A stretch of 64,000 nucleotides of DNA. Source: Saccharofermentans sp. (GTDB taxonomy: Bacteria > Bacillota > Clostridia > Saccharofermentanales > Saccharofermentanaceae). The stretch covers positions 50,301 to 114,300 of the forward strand of contig JAKSRH010000002.1 in assembly GCA_024403675.1 (NCBI GenBank). The letters are read 5' to 3'. Positions 52,737 to 62,101 of the stretch are shown one piece after another (position 1 is the stretch's first letter; each line of letters begins with the position of its first letter). The translations under genes and the position numbers were made by a program. Under the pieces are notes generated by a model. The model worked only from the letters and a program-made list of their open reading frames with translations, searched no databases and was not told where the DNA came from.

Positions 52737-54608
52737 TTATTTTTTAATCAATCTATCGATATTTGTACCATCGATATCACGGATAGTAACGCCTGCATTT
52801 TTCATAATTTCTTCGATTGCAGCCTGCTCCTTAGGACGACGAATCTTAAGTGTTGTTGTCTTAATCATATCCTGCTCAGAGAATACAAAGTTACGAACAA
52901 TCTTATAAGAAGGCATCTTGTGGTTAACCTCATGCATAGCCTCACTCAAGTAAGAAGAAATCTCCTCATCTGTAGGAACTGTCTTCTGACCAAGTGCTGT
53001 AGCAATCTCTTCACGATTAATAAGAAGCTTAGCACAGATGTCGATAGCCTCACGCTCATTGCGACCACCCCATACGAATGCCTCATTTACACCCTTAATC
53101 TCAGTAATAAGAGACTCAATCTCCTCAGGGAAAGCCTTCTTACCAGAAGTAAGAACAATCATAGACTTAACACGACCTGTGATATGGATACTACCTGTCT
53201 TGTCGATATAACCCATATCACCTGTATGGAACCAACCATCCTCGTCAATAACCTCTGCAGTAGCCTCTGGATTGCGGTAATAACCCTGCATTACACAGTC
53301 GGACTTAGTAATAATCTCACCAACATTCTTTGGACCATTTTTCTCCTTAGAAGGCTTGCCGTCCTCATCAGCAATTGCAACTGTAATATCTCTCATAGGA
53401 CGACCAACAGAACCATGAACATTGCATTCTGTATTAGTTACAGAAATAACAGGTGCTGTCTCTGTAAGACCGTAACCCTGGAAGAAGTCGATACCAAAGT
53501 TAGTAAAAAAATCGATATAACGCTTATCAATAGCAGCACCACCAATAACTACGAGACGGATATTACCGCCAAGCTTATCAAGAACATCCTTAAAAATGCC
53601 TCTTCTGATATCGATACCAATTTTACAGAGGAACTGTGTAACTGGAACCATAACCTTAATAAGCTTTTCCTTACCTGACTCTCTAATACCATCCTGAATT
53701 TTGCCGTAGATATTCTCATAAAGAAGAGGTACAGAAATACATACATCTGGATGCCACTCCTGAAGGTTCTTAACTACATATCTGAGACCATCAGAAAGGC
53801 AACAAGTGCAACCCATAGAAAGAAGGAAGAAATCGATAGTATTCTCGAAAGTGTGATGCAAAGGCAAGATGGAGAAGAATCTGTCACCAGGCTTTACATA
53901 AAGAGTAGAAGTAATGTAGTAAACGTTACTTACGATATTCTTCTGAGAAAGAAGTACACCCTTACTCATAGATGTTGTACCAGAAGTAAAGAGAATAATC
54001 TTTGTCTCCTCAGGATTAATTACTACCTTTTCAAACTTATCATCGCCAGCTTCTCTAAGCTTACGACCTTCTTCAATAAGAGTGTAAATACTTACGAAAG
54101 TATCATCCTCTTCCCATGTCTCATTCTTACCTACACCTTCAGGATACATACAGATATACTTCTTAAGGCATACCTTATTCTCACCTGCAAGCTGCTTTGC
54201 ACGAATAGACTTCATCATTGGGAAATGTTTCTGATGGAAAACAATAAACTTAGACTCTGCTCTCTCAAGAAGTGCCACAAGCTCGTCTTCTGGAAGCATT
54301 CTATCAAGTGGAACACTTACACTATTTGAAAAAAGAATAGCATTGTTAGCAACATGCCACTCATAAGAGTTCTCACCTACAACGGAAAGATTCTCACCTG
54401 AAAATTCACTATTAAGAATATATGTGGCAAAGCTCTTAATATCTTCACCATACTGTGCAAATGTCTTATGCACTTCAGAATCCTTAGGAGATCTTCTGAA
54501 AATAAATGCATCAAGAGCTGCATTCTTTTCACAAGAAGTCATAATAAGATCTTTTAAATTGTCATATCTCTTGGCTTCAAAGACAGGCGTACCTGTAACA
54601 GTCGGCAT
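52737..54608 (-). CDS. AMP-dependent acyl-CoA/acyl-ACP synthetase
   Basis: A 623-residue adenylating enzyme. Core motifs are ILFTSGTTSMSKGVLLSQKN (P-loop), GYGLTETAPVIS, WFHTGDMGYIDKTGSIHITGR and KMPSYKIVR. The C-terminal Lys lies in the region TTTLKIRR. It activates a carboxylic acid, most likely a long-chain fatty acid (length and the HHTFENTIDFFLLSMGC block fit). Whether CoA or ACP is the acceptor is open; an ACP gene lies at 58481-58771. ATG 54608 has TTTGGAGGG upstream. It is divergent from plsC. Confidence 0.88.
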   Translation of the reverse strand: MPTVTGTPVFEAKRYDNLKDLIMTSCEKNAALDAFIFRRSPKDSEVHKTFAQYGEDIKSFATYILNSEFSGENLSVVGENSYEWHVANNAILFSNSVSVPLDRMLPEDELVALLERAESKFIVFHQKHFPMMKSIRAKQLAGENKVCLKKYICMYPEGVGKNETWEEDDTFVSIYTLIEEGRKLREAGDDKFEKVVINPEETKIILFTSGTTSMSKGVLLSQKNIVSNVYYITSTLYVKPGDRFFSILPLHHTFENTIDFFLLSMGCTCCLSDGLRYVVKNLQEWHPDVCISVPLLYENIYGKIQDGIRESGKEKLIKVMVPVTQFLCKIGIDIRRGIFKDVLDKLGGNIRLVVIGGAAIDKRYIDFFTNFGIDFFQGYGLTETAPVISVTNTECNVHGSVGRPMRDITVAIADEDGKPSKEKNGPKNVGEIITKSDCVMQGYYRNPEATAEVIDEDGWFHTGDMGYIDKTGSIHITGRVKSMIVLTSGKKAFPEEIESLITEIKGVNEAFVWGGRNEREAIDICAKLLINREEIATALGQKTVPTDEEISSYLSEAMHEVNHKMPSYKIVRNFVFSEQDMIKTTTLKIRRPKEQAAIEEIMKNAGVTIRDIDGTNIDRLIKK

Positions 54609-54780
54609 AGAGCGCCCTCCAAAAATTATTTTGTCTATCAAAATATATCAAAACTCTTTATTCAAGTAAACAACAATTATGAGGCAATTTTAAAAATATA
54701 TTTGTGTTTTTCTTAATTATTATTATTATATAAACTATAGTCCATTATATATGGTGAATATTTGGAGAGAAATATATTTT

Positions 54781-55494
54781 ATGAGTGACAATACAAAAAA
54801 AGAAGATAAAGCAAAACTTGAGCATCAGTACCCTACCCCACGTGGTATTAGCGGTAATCTTGCAAAGATGTTCTTCCTTTTTATGACTGACGTAACAACA
54901 AAATTCAGTTGCGAAGGAAAAGAGAACTTTCCTAGGAATAACCCTTACGTAGTGGCTTCCAACCACCAGTGTTTTGCTGACGGTGTACTCATTGCTAAGT
55001 ATCTTCCAAAGGGACATTTTAAGTGGATGTGCGCTCTTGTAGCTTCTGATCTCGAGACAAGCTACGGCTGGCTTGGTCGTCTCATAGTTAGAGTTGGTCG
55101 TGGTATCGCCGTAGATAGATTTGGTAATCCTGTTCGTGGTCTTATCAAAGCCAAGAAAGAAGTTGAAAATGGTAACATCTGTTTCGTATTCCCTGAAGGA
55201 ACTAGAACTGGAGATGGAAAACTTGGTGAGATGAAGGACGGTGCCGCATACATTGCTATCAAGGCAAATGTTCCTATGGTTCCAATCTATATCTCAGGTG
55301 CATATCAGATTTGGCCTAAGGGTCAAAAGTGGCCAAAGCCTTGGAAGGCACCTTTCAAGAGAAGAAAGCTTGTAATTCATGTTGGTGAACCACTTCTCGG
55401 TAGCGATTATGATAATGATCCACATAAGCTCACAGCAGCTTATGCTAACTGGGAACATAAAATGGAAGAGATGTACTTCGATCCTGAAAAGTAA
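54781..55494 (+). CDS. plsC: 1-acyl-sn-glycerol-3-phosphate acyltransferase
   Basis: A 237-residue acyltransferase making phosphatidic acid. Motif I is NHQCFAD (His-x4-Asp), motif II is GRGIAVDRFGN, and motif III is FPEGTRTGDGKLGEMKDGAAYIA, followed by VPIYISGAYQIWP. The start is ATG 54781 with GGAGA upstream; the frame is open to 54751. It is transcribed away from the acyl-activating enzyme. A bidirectional terminator follows. Confidence 0.9.
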   Translation: MSDNTKKEDKAKLEHQYPTPRGISGNLAKMFFLFMTDVTTKFSCEGKENFPRNNPYVVASNHQCFADGVLIAKYLPKGHFKWMCALVASDLETSYGWLGRLIVRVGRGIAVDRFGNPVRGLIKAKKEVENGNICFVFPEGTRTGDGKLGEMKDGAAYIAIKANVPMVPIYISGAYQIWPKGQKWPKPWKAPFKRRKLVIHVGEPLLGSDYDNDPHKLTAAYANWEHKMEEMYFDPEK

Positions 55495-55506
55495 ATTAAC
55501 CAAACT

Positions 55507-55536
55507 AAAAGCCTTAGAAATTTCTAAGGCTTTTTA
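55507..55536. terminator. Bidirectional terminator between plsC and the EAL gene
   Basis: AAAAGCCTTAGAAA and TTTCTAAGGCTTTTT form a near-perfect hairpin with A- and T-runs on both sides, between two convergent genes. Confidence 0.88.
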
Positions 55537-55546
55537 CTTGCTATAA

Positions 55547-57442
55547 TTACTTACTCAAAAATTCCACATACTGTTTCTCAGGTAATGGTTTACTAAAATA
55601 AAATCCCTGAATATAAGATGCACCAGCTTCGATTGCCATATTAAGTTGCTCTTCATCTTCTACACCTTCCTGGATTACATCCATGCCAAGCTTACGCATA
55701 AGGCCTGAGGAATCACGGAAAATAATCTCCGAAGAATCACTCTTTACCGCATTCCACAAAAGGAACTTATCAATCTTAATATTGGCAAAATCCATCTGAA
55801 CAAGATACTGAAGATTTGAATAACCAGTACCATAATCATCAAGCGAGAAAGAAATACCGAGATCACGAATCTTGTCGATGCTTTCCTGAACTGTTTCACT
55901 AAGATCAGGAGATACTGTCTCAGTAATCTCGAGATTTATCTGTGAAGTCTTTACTCCATATTTATTCATGATTTCCAACAAGTCATCACTAATACCAGTA
56001 TTTAATAACTGATAAAGACTCATATTTACTTCAATATACTCGATGCCAAGTTTATCTGCATAATCATGAATAAATTTACACACGTCCTCAAATACGATAA
56101 GTCCTAATTGAGATATTAGTCCTGTATCTTCTGCTATTCCAATAAATTCATCTGGTGGAATAAATCCAAGTTCTTTATCCTCAAGACGAACTAACGCCTC
56201 CGCCGTGTGGAATTTTTTATCCGCTACACACCAAATAGGCTGATAATAAACCTGAAGTGTTTTATTTGTGATTGCCTGACGAAGTGCTACTTCTACCTTA
56301 CCCTTACGGTCAAAAGCTACAAGGTCATCTCCCCTGAAAACACCGTCAACACTGTCTTTAAGATTTTCCTGAGCAAACGCAATAAGCTTATCTGGATTAT
56401 CAATTTCAGAAGGAACAAAAGCCACCCCAAGTAGTGCATGCAACTCAACATCTACATTACCTTGAGTCCAACTACTATCAAATCTTGTCTTTATTTTATC
56501 TACTACTTCATCAACCTCAGACTTATTATCATATAGATAAATCATTGCAAACTTAGTAGTAGAGATACGATATATTGTGATGTCACTAGACAAGCTATTA
56601 AGCCAGTTAATAACGTTATCCAAAAGTGATGTCATCTTTCCATAAGAAAGCATTTTGGCATAAAGACGGAAGTCGATAATATTTAATGTAATTACCGCAT
56701 ATTCGCTACGAGTAGTCATATACTTACGACTGTCAATAAAGAATGCCTGCCTATTAAACACCTTAGAAGCTGGGTCTATAAGTTCTACCTCATTCTCTAT
56801 TGTAAAAATAAGACCAAGGAGTGCCAAGGACTCTGCAAAAAGCTCCACCTTCATTTCTTTATGAAGCATCTGAATAAGAACACCAATAAATGCTGAACCA
56901 AAAAACATCCAAAGAACTATATTATTCTTTGTTGTCATTGCCTCACGATAACGAATCATATGGTAAATTGCTATACCAATATAGATTGCTGCTACCACAT
57001 AAAGCACAACTTCATATGGTCCACGAGTAAAATGTCCATTTTCGTTATAGAAAAAAACAAAATCTCCCAATGGTGTAAAAAGAGCAAGAAGTTCTCCTAC
57101 TATTAATGGTGTAAGAAACAACGCGAAAACTGGCTTTTTAAATTTAAATCCATGTCCATCAACAATCATTACGTACACACAATAAATAAAAGCCAAAACG
57201 TTATGTGAAACAAAATATAAATAATCAGCAGTATAAGGAATTATTACCAATTCTTTCGGAACTACGGGATAATGATCAAAGCTCGAAGAAATAAGACTAC
57301 AAGCTGTACTTATAACAATACTAGCAAAAAGTACAAGAAAAGCCTTGACATGTCCTGTGTACGACTTGTGAGTAAAAATAAAATAAACAAGAATAATAAG
57401 GTCAAACACAAGCGTGCATGTAAGAATACTAACATCAGCCAT
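55547..57442 (-). CDS. Membrane protein with degenerate GGDEF and intact EAL domain
   Basis: A 631-residue protein. About seven membrane helices fill residues 1-220. A GGDEF-like domain follows with ISTTKF at the active site, so it is inactive as a cyclase. The EAL domain is complete: VYYQPIWCVADKKFHTAEALVRLED, VNMSLYQLL, LEITETVS, SLDDYGTGYSNLQYL, IKIDKFLL, IQEGVEDEEQL. It should hydrolyse cyclic di-GMP. I use ATG 57442, overlapping the lipid-kinase stop; the frame is open ten codons further. Confidence 0.88.
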   Translation of the reverse strand: MADVSILTCTLVFDLIILVYFIFTHKSYTGHVKAFLVLFASIVISTACSLISSSFDHYPVVPKELVIIPYTADYLYFVSHNVLAFIYCVYVMIVDGHGFKFKKPVFALFLTPLIVGELLALFTPLGDFVFFYNENGHFTRGPYEVVLYVVAAIYIGIAIYHMIRYREAMTTKNNIVLWMFFGSAFIGVLIQMLHKEMKVELFAESLALLGLIFTIENEVELIDPASKVFNRQAFFIDSRKYMTTRSEYAVITLNIIDFRLYAKMLSYGKMTSLLDNVINWLNSLSSDITIYRISTTKFAMIYLYDNKSEVDEVVDKIKTRFDSSWTQGNVDVELHALLGVAFVPSEIDNPDKLIAFAQENLKDSVDGVFRGDDLVAFDRKGKVEVALRQAITNKTLQVYYQPIWCVADKKFHTAEALVRLEDKELGFIPPDEFIGIAEDTGLISQLGLIVFEDVCKFIHDYADKLGIEYIEVNMSLYQLLNTGISDDLLEIMNKYGVKTSQINLEITETVSPDLSETVQESIDKIRDLGISFSLDDYGTGYSNLQYLVQMDFANIKIDKFLLWNAVKSDSSEIIFRDSSGLMRKLGMDVIQEGVEDEEQLNMAIEAGASYIQGFYFSKPLPEKQYVEFLSK

Positions 57443-58430
57443 TGTTTGCCACACTTTCTGGGAAGAATCCAAGTGTCAACGCACCGGAATTAACCTCAAA
57501 TCTGATTCTGTTTCCAAAAAAGTCCTCACCATCATAATTACCCATAAGTTGAGTAGATGGCTCACAAGATGTCACTGTACCAGAAGTTACCTTAAAACAA
57601 TGAACACCCTTATGTCCTTCATGCTTACCAAACTTATAAAGAGTAACAAGATATAGTGCCCTCAAAAGGCTAACGTCATCTATAACACATACATCTGCCA
57701 AGCCATCATCAAGCTTTGCATTAGGTGCCGGCATAAAACCATTACCATAATAAGATGCATTACAAATACTAATAAGTGTGTGCGACGAAGATGTAGACTC
57801 ATATAAAGAACCATCTTCAAGTTCTACACGATATACAAAATTCGAAGAACGCTTACCAAAAATACACTTAAGTGCAGATCTTATATAAGCAGTGCTTCGA
57901 TTGAATTTGTTATTCTTTGCAAGAACAATAGCTTTTGCCTGAGCCTGCACCTTAGTATCAAGACCAATAGAAGCTACATTATTTGAAAATGCAGACCAAG
58001 AACGATTATGACTACCCATGATATTAAAGCTATCAATCTTTACCATATCAATTTTACGATATGTAACGGAATCTAATTGCTTCAATAGATACTCTGTCTT
58101 CCACTTCTTTCTAGGAGGAAGCACAGACTTTGCAAAGTCATTACCTGTACCAAATGGAATGCAAATAAGAGGAGTCTTAGTAAACGCCAAAGTATTAGCT
58201 ACTTCATGAACAGAACCGTCTCCACCACAAACTACGACAGCAGCCTTATCACCATAAGTCTCTGCAATCTCAGCAGCAATTTCACAGGCATGTCCACCAT
58301 ACTGGGTATACCTTAATTCTATTCTTGACCTTAAATCGGAATCAAACTGAGATACTTCATTTATGGCATCATCAATACCCGCGAGTCTTCGCGGATTAGA
58401 TCTGCTATTAATAATTAGAAAATATCTCAT
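57435..58430 (-). CDS. Diacylglycerol/lipid kinase family protein (YegS/DgkB-like)
   Basis: A 331-residue kinase: YFLIINSRSNPRRLA, VVVCGGDGSVHEVANTLA (nucleotide site), CIPFGTGNDFAKSVLPP and DDGLADVCVIDDVSLLRAL. It phosphorylates a diacylglycerol-like lipid. It belongs to a MarR-ACP-kinase-EAL unit, with lipid genes (plsC, acyl-CoA synthetase) nearby. Substrate undetermined. Confidence 0.88.
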   Translation of the reverse strand: MRYFLIINSRSNPRRLAGIDDAINEVSQFDSDLRSRIELRYTQYGGHACEIAAEIAETYGDKAAVVVCGGDGSVHEVANTLAFTKTPLICIPFGTGNDFAKSVLPPRKKWKTEYLLKQLDSVTYRKIDMVKIDSFNIMGSHNRSWSAFSNNVASIGLDTKVQAQAKAIVLAKNNKFNRSTAYIRSALKCIFGKRSSNFVYRVELEDGSLYESTSSSHTLISICNASYYGNGFMPAPNAKLDDGLADVCVIDDVSLLRALYLVTLYKFGKHEGHKGVHCFKVTSGTVTSCEPSTQLMGNYDGEDFFGNRIRFEVNSGALTLGFFPESVANNG

Positions 58431-58480
58431 AGCTCTCCCCCTCTATTAAGATAATATCCATCTTATATTTTAAAGGATTA

Positions 58481-58771
58481 TCAGCTATCAGTCGAGAGTG
58501 TATATATTAATTCGACAACATCTTTGACCAATACTATACGGTCTAGATCCTCATCAGGAAGTCTTATGTCATAAGCCTCCTCAATATCGACTACAAGTTC
58601 ATAAAGTTCAAGCGAATCGAACATCAACTCTTCTTTAACGTCGGTATCCATACGAATGTCTGTTGGAGATATGTTAAGTCTATCTACTAACATATTAAGG
58701 ACGTCTTCGAAAATCTTATCCTTCTTCTCCAAAACTTCTTCTGCATTCATACGTTCTCGGGGGTCATCCAT
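58481..58771 (-). CDS. Acyl carrier protein
   Basis: A 96-residue ACP-like protein. The phosphopantetheine Ser is in FDSLELYELVVDIEEAYDI, as in ACPs. The N-terminus (DPRERMNAEEVLEKKD) is longer than in primary ACP. ATG 58771 has AAGGAG at good spacing; ATG 58777 is just upstream and spacing is short. The gene overlaps the MarR gene's end by 8-14 nt. A specialised ACP rather than the housekeeping one is plausible. Confidence 0.85.
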   Translation of the reverse strand: MDDPRERMNAEEVLEKKDKIFEDVLNMLVDRLNISPTDIRMDTDVKEELMFDSLELYELVVDIEEAYDIRLPDEDLDRIVLVKDVVELIYTLSTDS

Positions 58772-59285
58772 TGTCATTTCTCCTTCTTCTCTCTTCGGAA
58801 ACTTCTTTTGCAGTTTTTCTTAAACTTTCACGCTCATTATATTTCTTTGCCTGAGCAGCAAGGAAATTATCAACATCATGTACCATACGTAACAAAAGCT
58901 CTGCCTCTTCCTCATTACAAGGATCCAAAGCTCTCTTAGCAAGTACTCTATGGTACTTACCATGCATACGACATGCAACCTTACCAGATCTAGTAAGAGA
59001 AATACGAACTATTCGTCTGTCCTTCTCGTCACGCTTACGCTCTACAAATCCTTTACGAACAAGTCTATCAATAGACACTGTTAATGTACCTGTAGTGATA
59101 CCAAGAATAGCAGCTGTCTCTGACATTGTTCTAGCTTCATAAGGACCAATGGCATCAAGTGCATGCATCTCTGCTAAGGAAAGATCAGGAAAATAACCCT
59201 TCTGAAGACTCATCTCTTCAGTGATAAGAACATTCTCAAAAATACGAACTAGGCAATCAGCCATTTCCATCTCACGCTCTGTCAT
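58764..59285 (-). CDS. MarR-family transcriptional regulator
   Basis: A 173-residue winged-helix protein: LSLAEMHALDAIG, ETAAILGITTGTLTVSIDRLVRKGFVERKRDEKDRRIVRISLT, typical of MarR. The overlap with the ACP gene and nearby lipid genes recall FabT-like regulators of fatty acid synthesis, but no conserved operator was identified. AAGGAGG precedes the ATG. Confidence 0.88.
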   Translation of the reverse strand: MTEREMEMADCLVRIFENVLITEEMSLQKGYFPDLSLAEMHALDAIGPYEARTMSETAAILGITTGTLTVSIDRLVRKGFVERKRDEKDRRIVRISLTRSGKVACRMHGKYHRVLAKRALDPCNEEEAELLLRMVHDVDNFLAAQAKKYNERESLRKTAKEVSEERRRRNDNG

Positions 59286-59329
59286 GGATTATCCTCCTTT
59301 CACAAATTCGAATATTAATTATACTATTG

Positions 59330-60064
59330 TCAAGTAAATTCTTCAATTCTTTTGATATTAGGATACTCTCCACCATATAGGCAAAGACGTGTAACACCAG
59401 CATTTGATGCGTCTTCCGGATCTAATCCAGCATATCTAGTACACGCTTGTAAAAGGCTTTCTGGTCGTAAATTAGATGTGGAACCTGCCTTCACAAGAAC
59501 TTCAACGCAATCTGGAAGTGAGGCATCCTCATGAAGTTCCAAAAGCTGTGGACGAATATCATTAGTTACAATTTTACCCTTAGCCTTTTTCTCAACTTCA
59601 ACTACTTCCATTTCCATTATTTTCTTAACGCACTCCGTAATGCCTGGTGCCTTAATGGCATACTCTGCCATTGTTACCACACTCATAAGACTGTTTTTAG
59701 GCTCATCCTTATACACTACAGATACAATAGAAAGACCTTCTGGCATGAGTGGAGTCATCTTCTCGACAAACTCCTCTGGCTGAATAGGAACAGACATGGA
59801 AATATCCACGTAATCACCCTCTGTGTCTATACCAACACCAAGTGGCAAAGCAAAAACCATCTCAGGACGAGGATTGAAGCCCTGTGAATAAAGGATAGGC
59901 AGTCCAGACTTACGCACAGTCCTGCCAAATAAATTCATTAAATCAAGGTGTCCAATATAAGAAACTGCCCCCTTACGCGCAAAACGAGTTCTAAGCACAT
60001 AGTGAACCAAGTGTTGCTGCTTTGTCATAGCAAGGACACGCTCATCATATTTCTTTTTACTCAT
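59330..60064 (-). CDS. TIGR03936/DUF2344 radical-SAM-associated protein
   Basis: A 244-residue protein that in other bacteria is fused to or encoded beside a radical SAM protein. The core is YVLRTRFARKGAVSYIGHLDLMNLFGRTVRKSGLPILYSQGFNPRPEMVFALPLGVG. The start is ATG 60064, overlapping the radical SAM stop by 8 nt (ATGAGTAA). Its function is unknown; RNA modification has been suggested for the family by context. Confidence 0.85.
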   Translation of the reverse strand: MSKKKYDERVLAMTKQQHLVHYVLRTRFARKGAVSYIGHLDLMNLFGRTVRKSGLPILYSQGFNPRPEMVFALPLGVGIDTEGDYVDISMSVPIQPEEFVEKMTPLMPEGLSIVSVVYKDEPKNSLMSVVTMAEYAIKAPGITECVKKIMEMEVVEVEKKAKGKIVTNDIRPQLLELHEDASLPDCVEVLVKAGSTSNLRPESLLQACTRYAGLDPEDASNAGVTRLCLYGGEYPNIKRIEEFT

Positions 60065-61946
60065 AGCACACCCCCGTCTTAAAACATGCCGCACCACAAC
60101 CAGCGCACTTCTCACGACAATTAGGAGTTACAGTCTCCTCATAAGCACGTTTACGCTCAAGAGCTAAGAACTTACGTGTAACACCAATATTAATATGGTC
60201 CCACGCAAGTGGTGCGTCTACATCGATAGCACCAATAAACTGATCAACTGTAAGCCCATTATCAGCTAGTACCTGAAGCCAAGTTTCATACTTAAACATG
60301 TCATCCCAAGCGTCAAAAATGCAGCCCTGCTTATAACCATCAAGGATAACTGGTGCCATACGTCTATCACCCCTAGCAAGAACCGCTTCCCACACCGAAG
60401 TCTCAAAACCATGCCAGTTATAATGAATGCTCTTATGGCGCTGGATAAGTGACTTAAGGTAACGCTGTTTCTCCCCAAGACTTTCAATACTATCCTGTGC
60501 CTCCCACTGAAATGCGGTAAATGGCTTAGGAATAAAAAGTGACGTAGAAATAGTAATCTCAGGGCGACGAACTTTAATGTCCTTTTCACGTGCGATGTCG
60601 TAATAAAGATCCTCAATCTTTATAGCAAGGTCAGCAATGCCCTTTACATCATCCATAGTCTCAGTAGGAAGGCCAAGCATAAAGTAAAGCTTAACCGTGC
60701 TCCAACCACCTTCAAAAATCATTCGCACAGACTTTAAGATATCTTCCTCAGTGATACCTTTATTAATTACATCACGAAGTCTCTGAGTACCTGCCTCTGG
60801 AGCAAATGTTATTCCTGACTTACGTGTGGAACTAATCTTATTCATAAGCTCCATAGCAAAATTATCAATACGCAAAGAAGGCAATGACAAACTAGTGTGG
60901 TGACCCTCATATGCCTTAAGAAGTCCATCTGTTAACTCAGGAAGACCTCTATAGTCACTAGTAGACAAAGACAAAAGACCAAGTTCGTCATAACCAGTAC
61001 TCTTCTCGATAGCAATACCATTATCACAAAGCACCTGTGCAGACTTTTCTCTTACTGGTCTATAGATATAGCCTGCCTGACAAAACCTACATCCTCTTAT
61101 GCAACCTCTGAAAAGCTCAATATATGCTCTGTTATGAACAGTAGACATATTAGGAACTACTGGTTCTGTAGGATAAGGGATACCATCAAGGTCTTTGATA
61201 ATTCTTTTGGTAATAATAGTTGGAATTCCGTCTTCAATTGGCTTCAACGCTATAAAGTGACCTTCTAAATCATACTCATCCTTATACAAAGAAGGAACGT
61301 ATACACCTTCTATTGAAGCTAATTTACGAAGTAGTTCCTGTCGATCCTTCTTACCAGAATCTTTATATTCCTTAACCATCTGAGCTAACTCGAGGTCAAC
61401 TTCCTCACCTTCACCCATAAAAACAGCATCGAAAAAATCTGCCATAGGTTCGATATTATATGCAACAGGACCTCCACATACTACGATAGGATCTTCTTCT
61501 GTTCTATCAGCAGACTTAAGGGGAACCCCACCAAGGTCAAGCATTTGAAGGACATTGGTATATGCCATTTCATAGCCGATACTAAAACAAACAACATCAA
61601 ATTCATTAAGTGGAGATTTGGTCTCTAATGTATAAAGCGGAATATTTTTATCTCTCATGACCTTATCCATATCTGGCCATGGAGAAAAAGCACGCTCACA
61701 ACTACACCACTCTGGTTCATTTAGAACTTTATATAAAATCTGCATAGCAAGATTACTCATACCAATTTCATATACATCTGGAAAACCAAACGCCACACGT
61801 ACAGCACTGGTATAGCCATTTGTGCGTAACTCATTCAATATTTCATTCTTGATTATTACATTCGTTTCGCCACCAACATAACGTCCTGGACTTGCTACTG
61901 ACATTAAATCAGCATGTGAAATATTCACTTCTATATGTTTTTTCAT
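60057..61946 (-). CDS. TIGR03960 B12-binding radical SAM protein
   Basis: A 629-residue protein. N-terminal B12-binding-like domain (about 85-180, VVCFSIGYEMAYTNVLQMLDL), then the radical SAM domain with CIRGCRFCQAGYIYRPVREK and GITFAPEAGTQRLRDVINKGI, and a C-terminal cluster (CREKCAGCGAACFKTGVC). The start is ATG 61946 with AGGCTAGG upstream. It is translationally coupled to the DUF2344 gene. Confidence 0.9.
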   Translation of the reverse strand: MKKHIEVNISHADLMSVASPGRYVGGETNVIIKNEILNELRTNGYTSAVRVAFGFPDVYEIGMSNLAMQILYKVLNEPEWCSCERAFSPWPDMDKVMRDKNIPLYTLETKSPLNEFDVVCFSIGYEMAYTNVLQMLDLGGVPLKSADRTEEDPIVVCGGPVAYNIEPMADFFDAVFMGEGEEVDLELAQMVKEYKDSGKKDRQELLRKLASIEGVYVPSLYKDEYDLEGHFIALKPIEDGIPTIITKRIIKDLDGIPYPTEPVVPNMSTVHNRAYIELFRGCIRGCRFCQAGYIYRPVREKSAQVLCDNGIAIEKSTGYDELGLLSLSTSDYRGLPELTDGLLKAYEGHHTSLSLPSLRIDNFAMELMNKISSTRKSGITFAPEAGTQRLRDVINKGITEEDILKSVRMIFEGGWSTVKLYFMLGLPTETMDDVKGIADLAIKIEDLYYDIAREKDIKVRRPEITISTSLFIPKPFTAFQWEAQDSIESLGEKQRYLKSLIQRHKSIHYNWHGFETSVWEAVLARGDRRMAPVILDGYKQGCIFDAWDDMFKYETWLQVLADNGLTVDQFIGAIDVDAPLAWDHINIGVTRKFLALERKRAYEETVTPNCREKCAGCGAACFKTGVCYE

Positions 61947-62031
61947 AAACCTAGCCTTACAATTAGTTATATATAAATAAAATAATATCATTATATACAC
62001 ACATTTTTAATAAATTATCACTTAAAAAAAT

Positions 62032-62060
62032 TTGAAACATCTTATTCAAAGTGATATTAT
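62032..62060 (+). promoter_or_regulatory. Promoter of the secreted DUF4214 protein gene
   Basis: TTGAAA (62032-62037) and TATTAT (62055-62060) are 17 bases apart, near consensus. The start codon is 41 bases downstream, after AGAGGGA. Confidence 0.75.
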
Positions 62061-62101
62061 GATTTAGTTTTAAATACAAATAAAAAAAGAGAGGGACGTT
62101 T

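Noticed and set aside
55495..55546. Possible small RNA between plsC and the EAL gene
   Set aside because: The sequence is explained by a bidirectional terminator hairpin.
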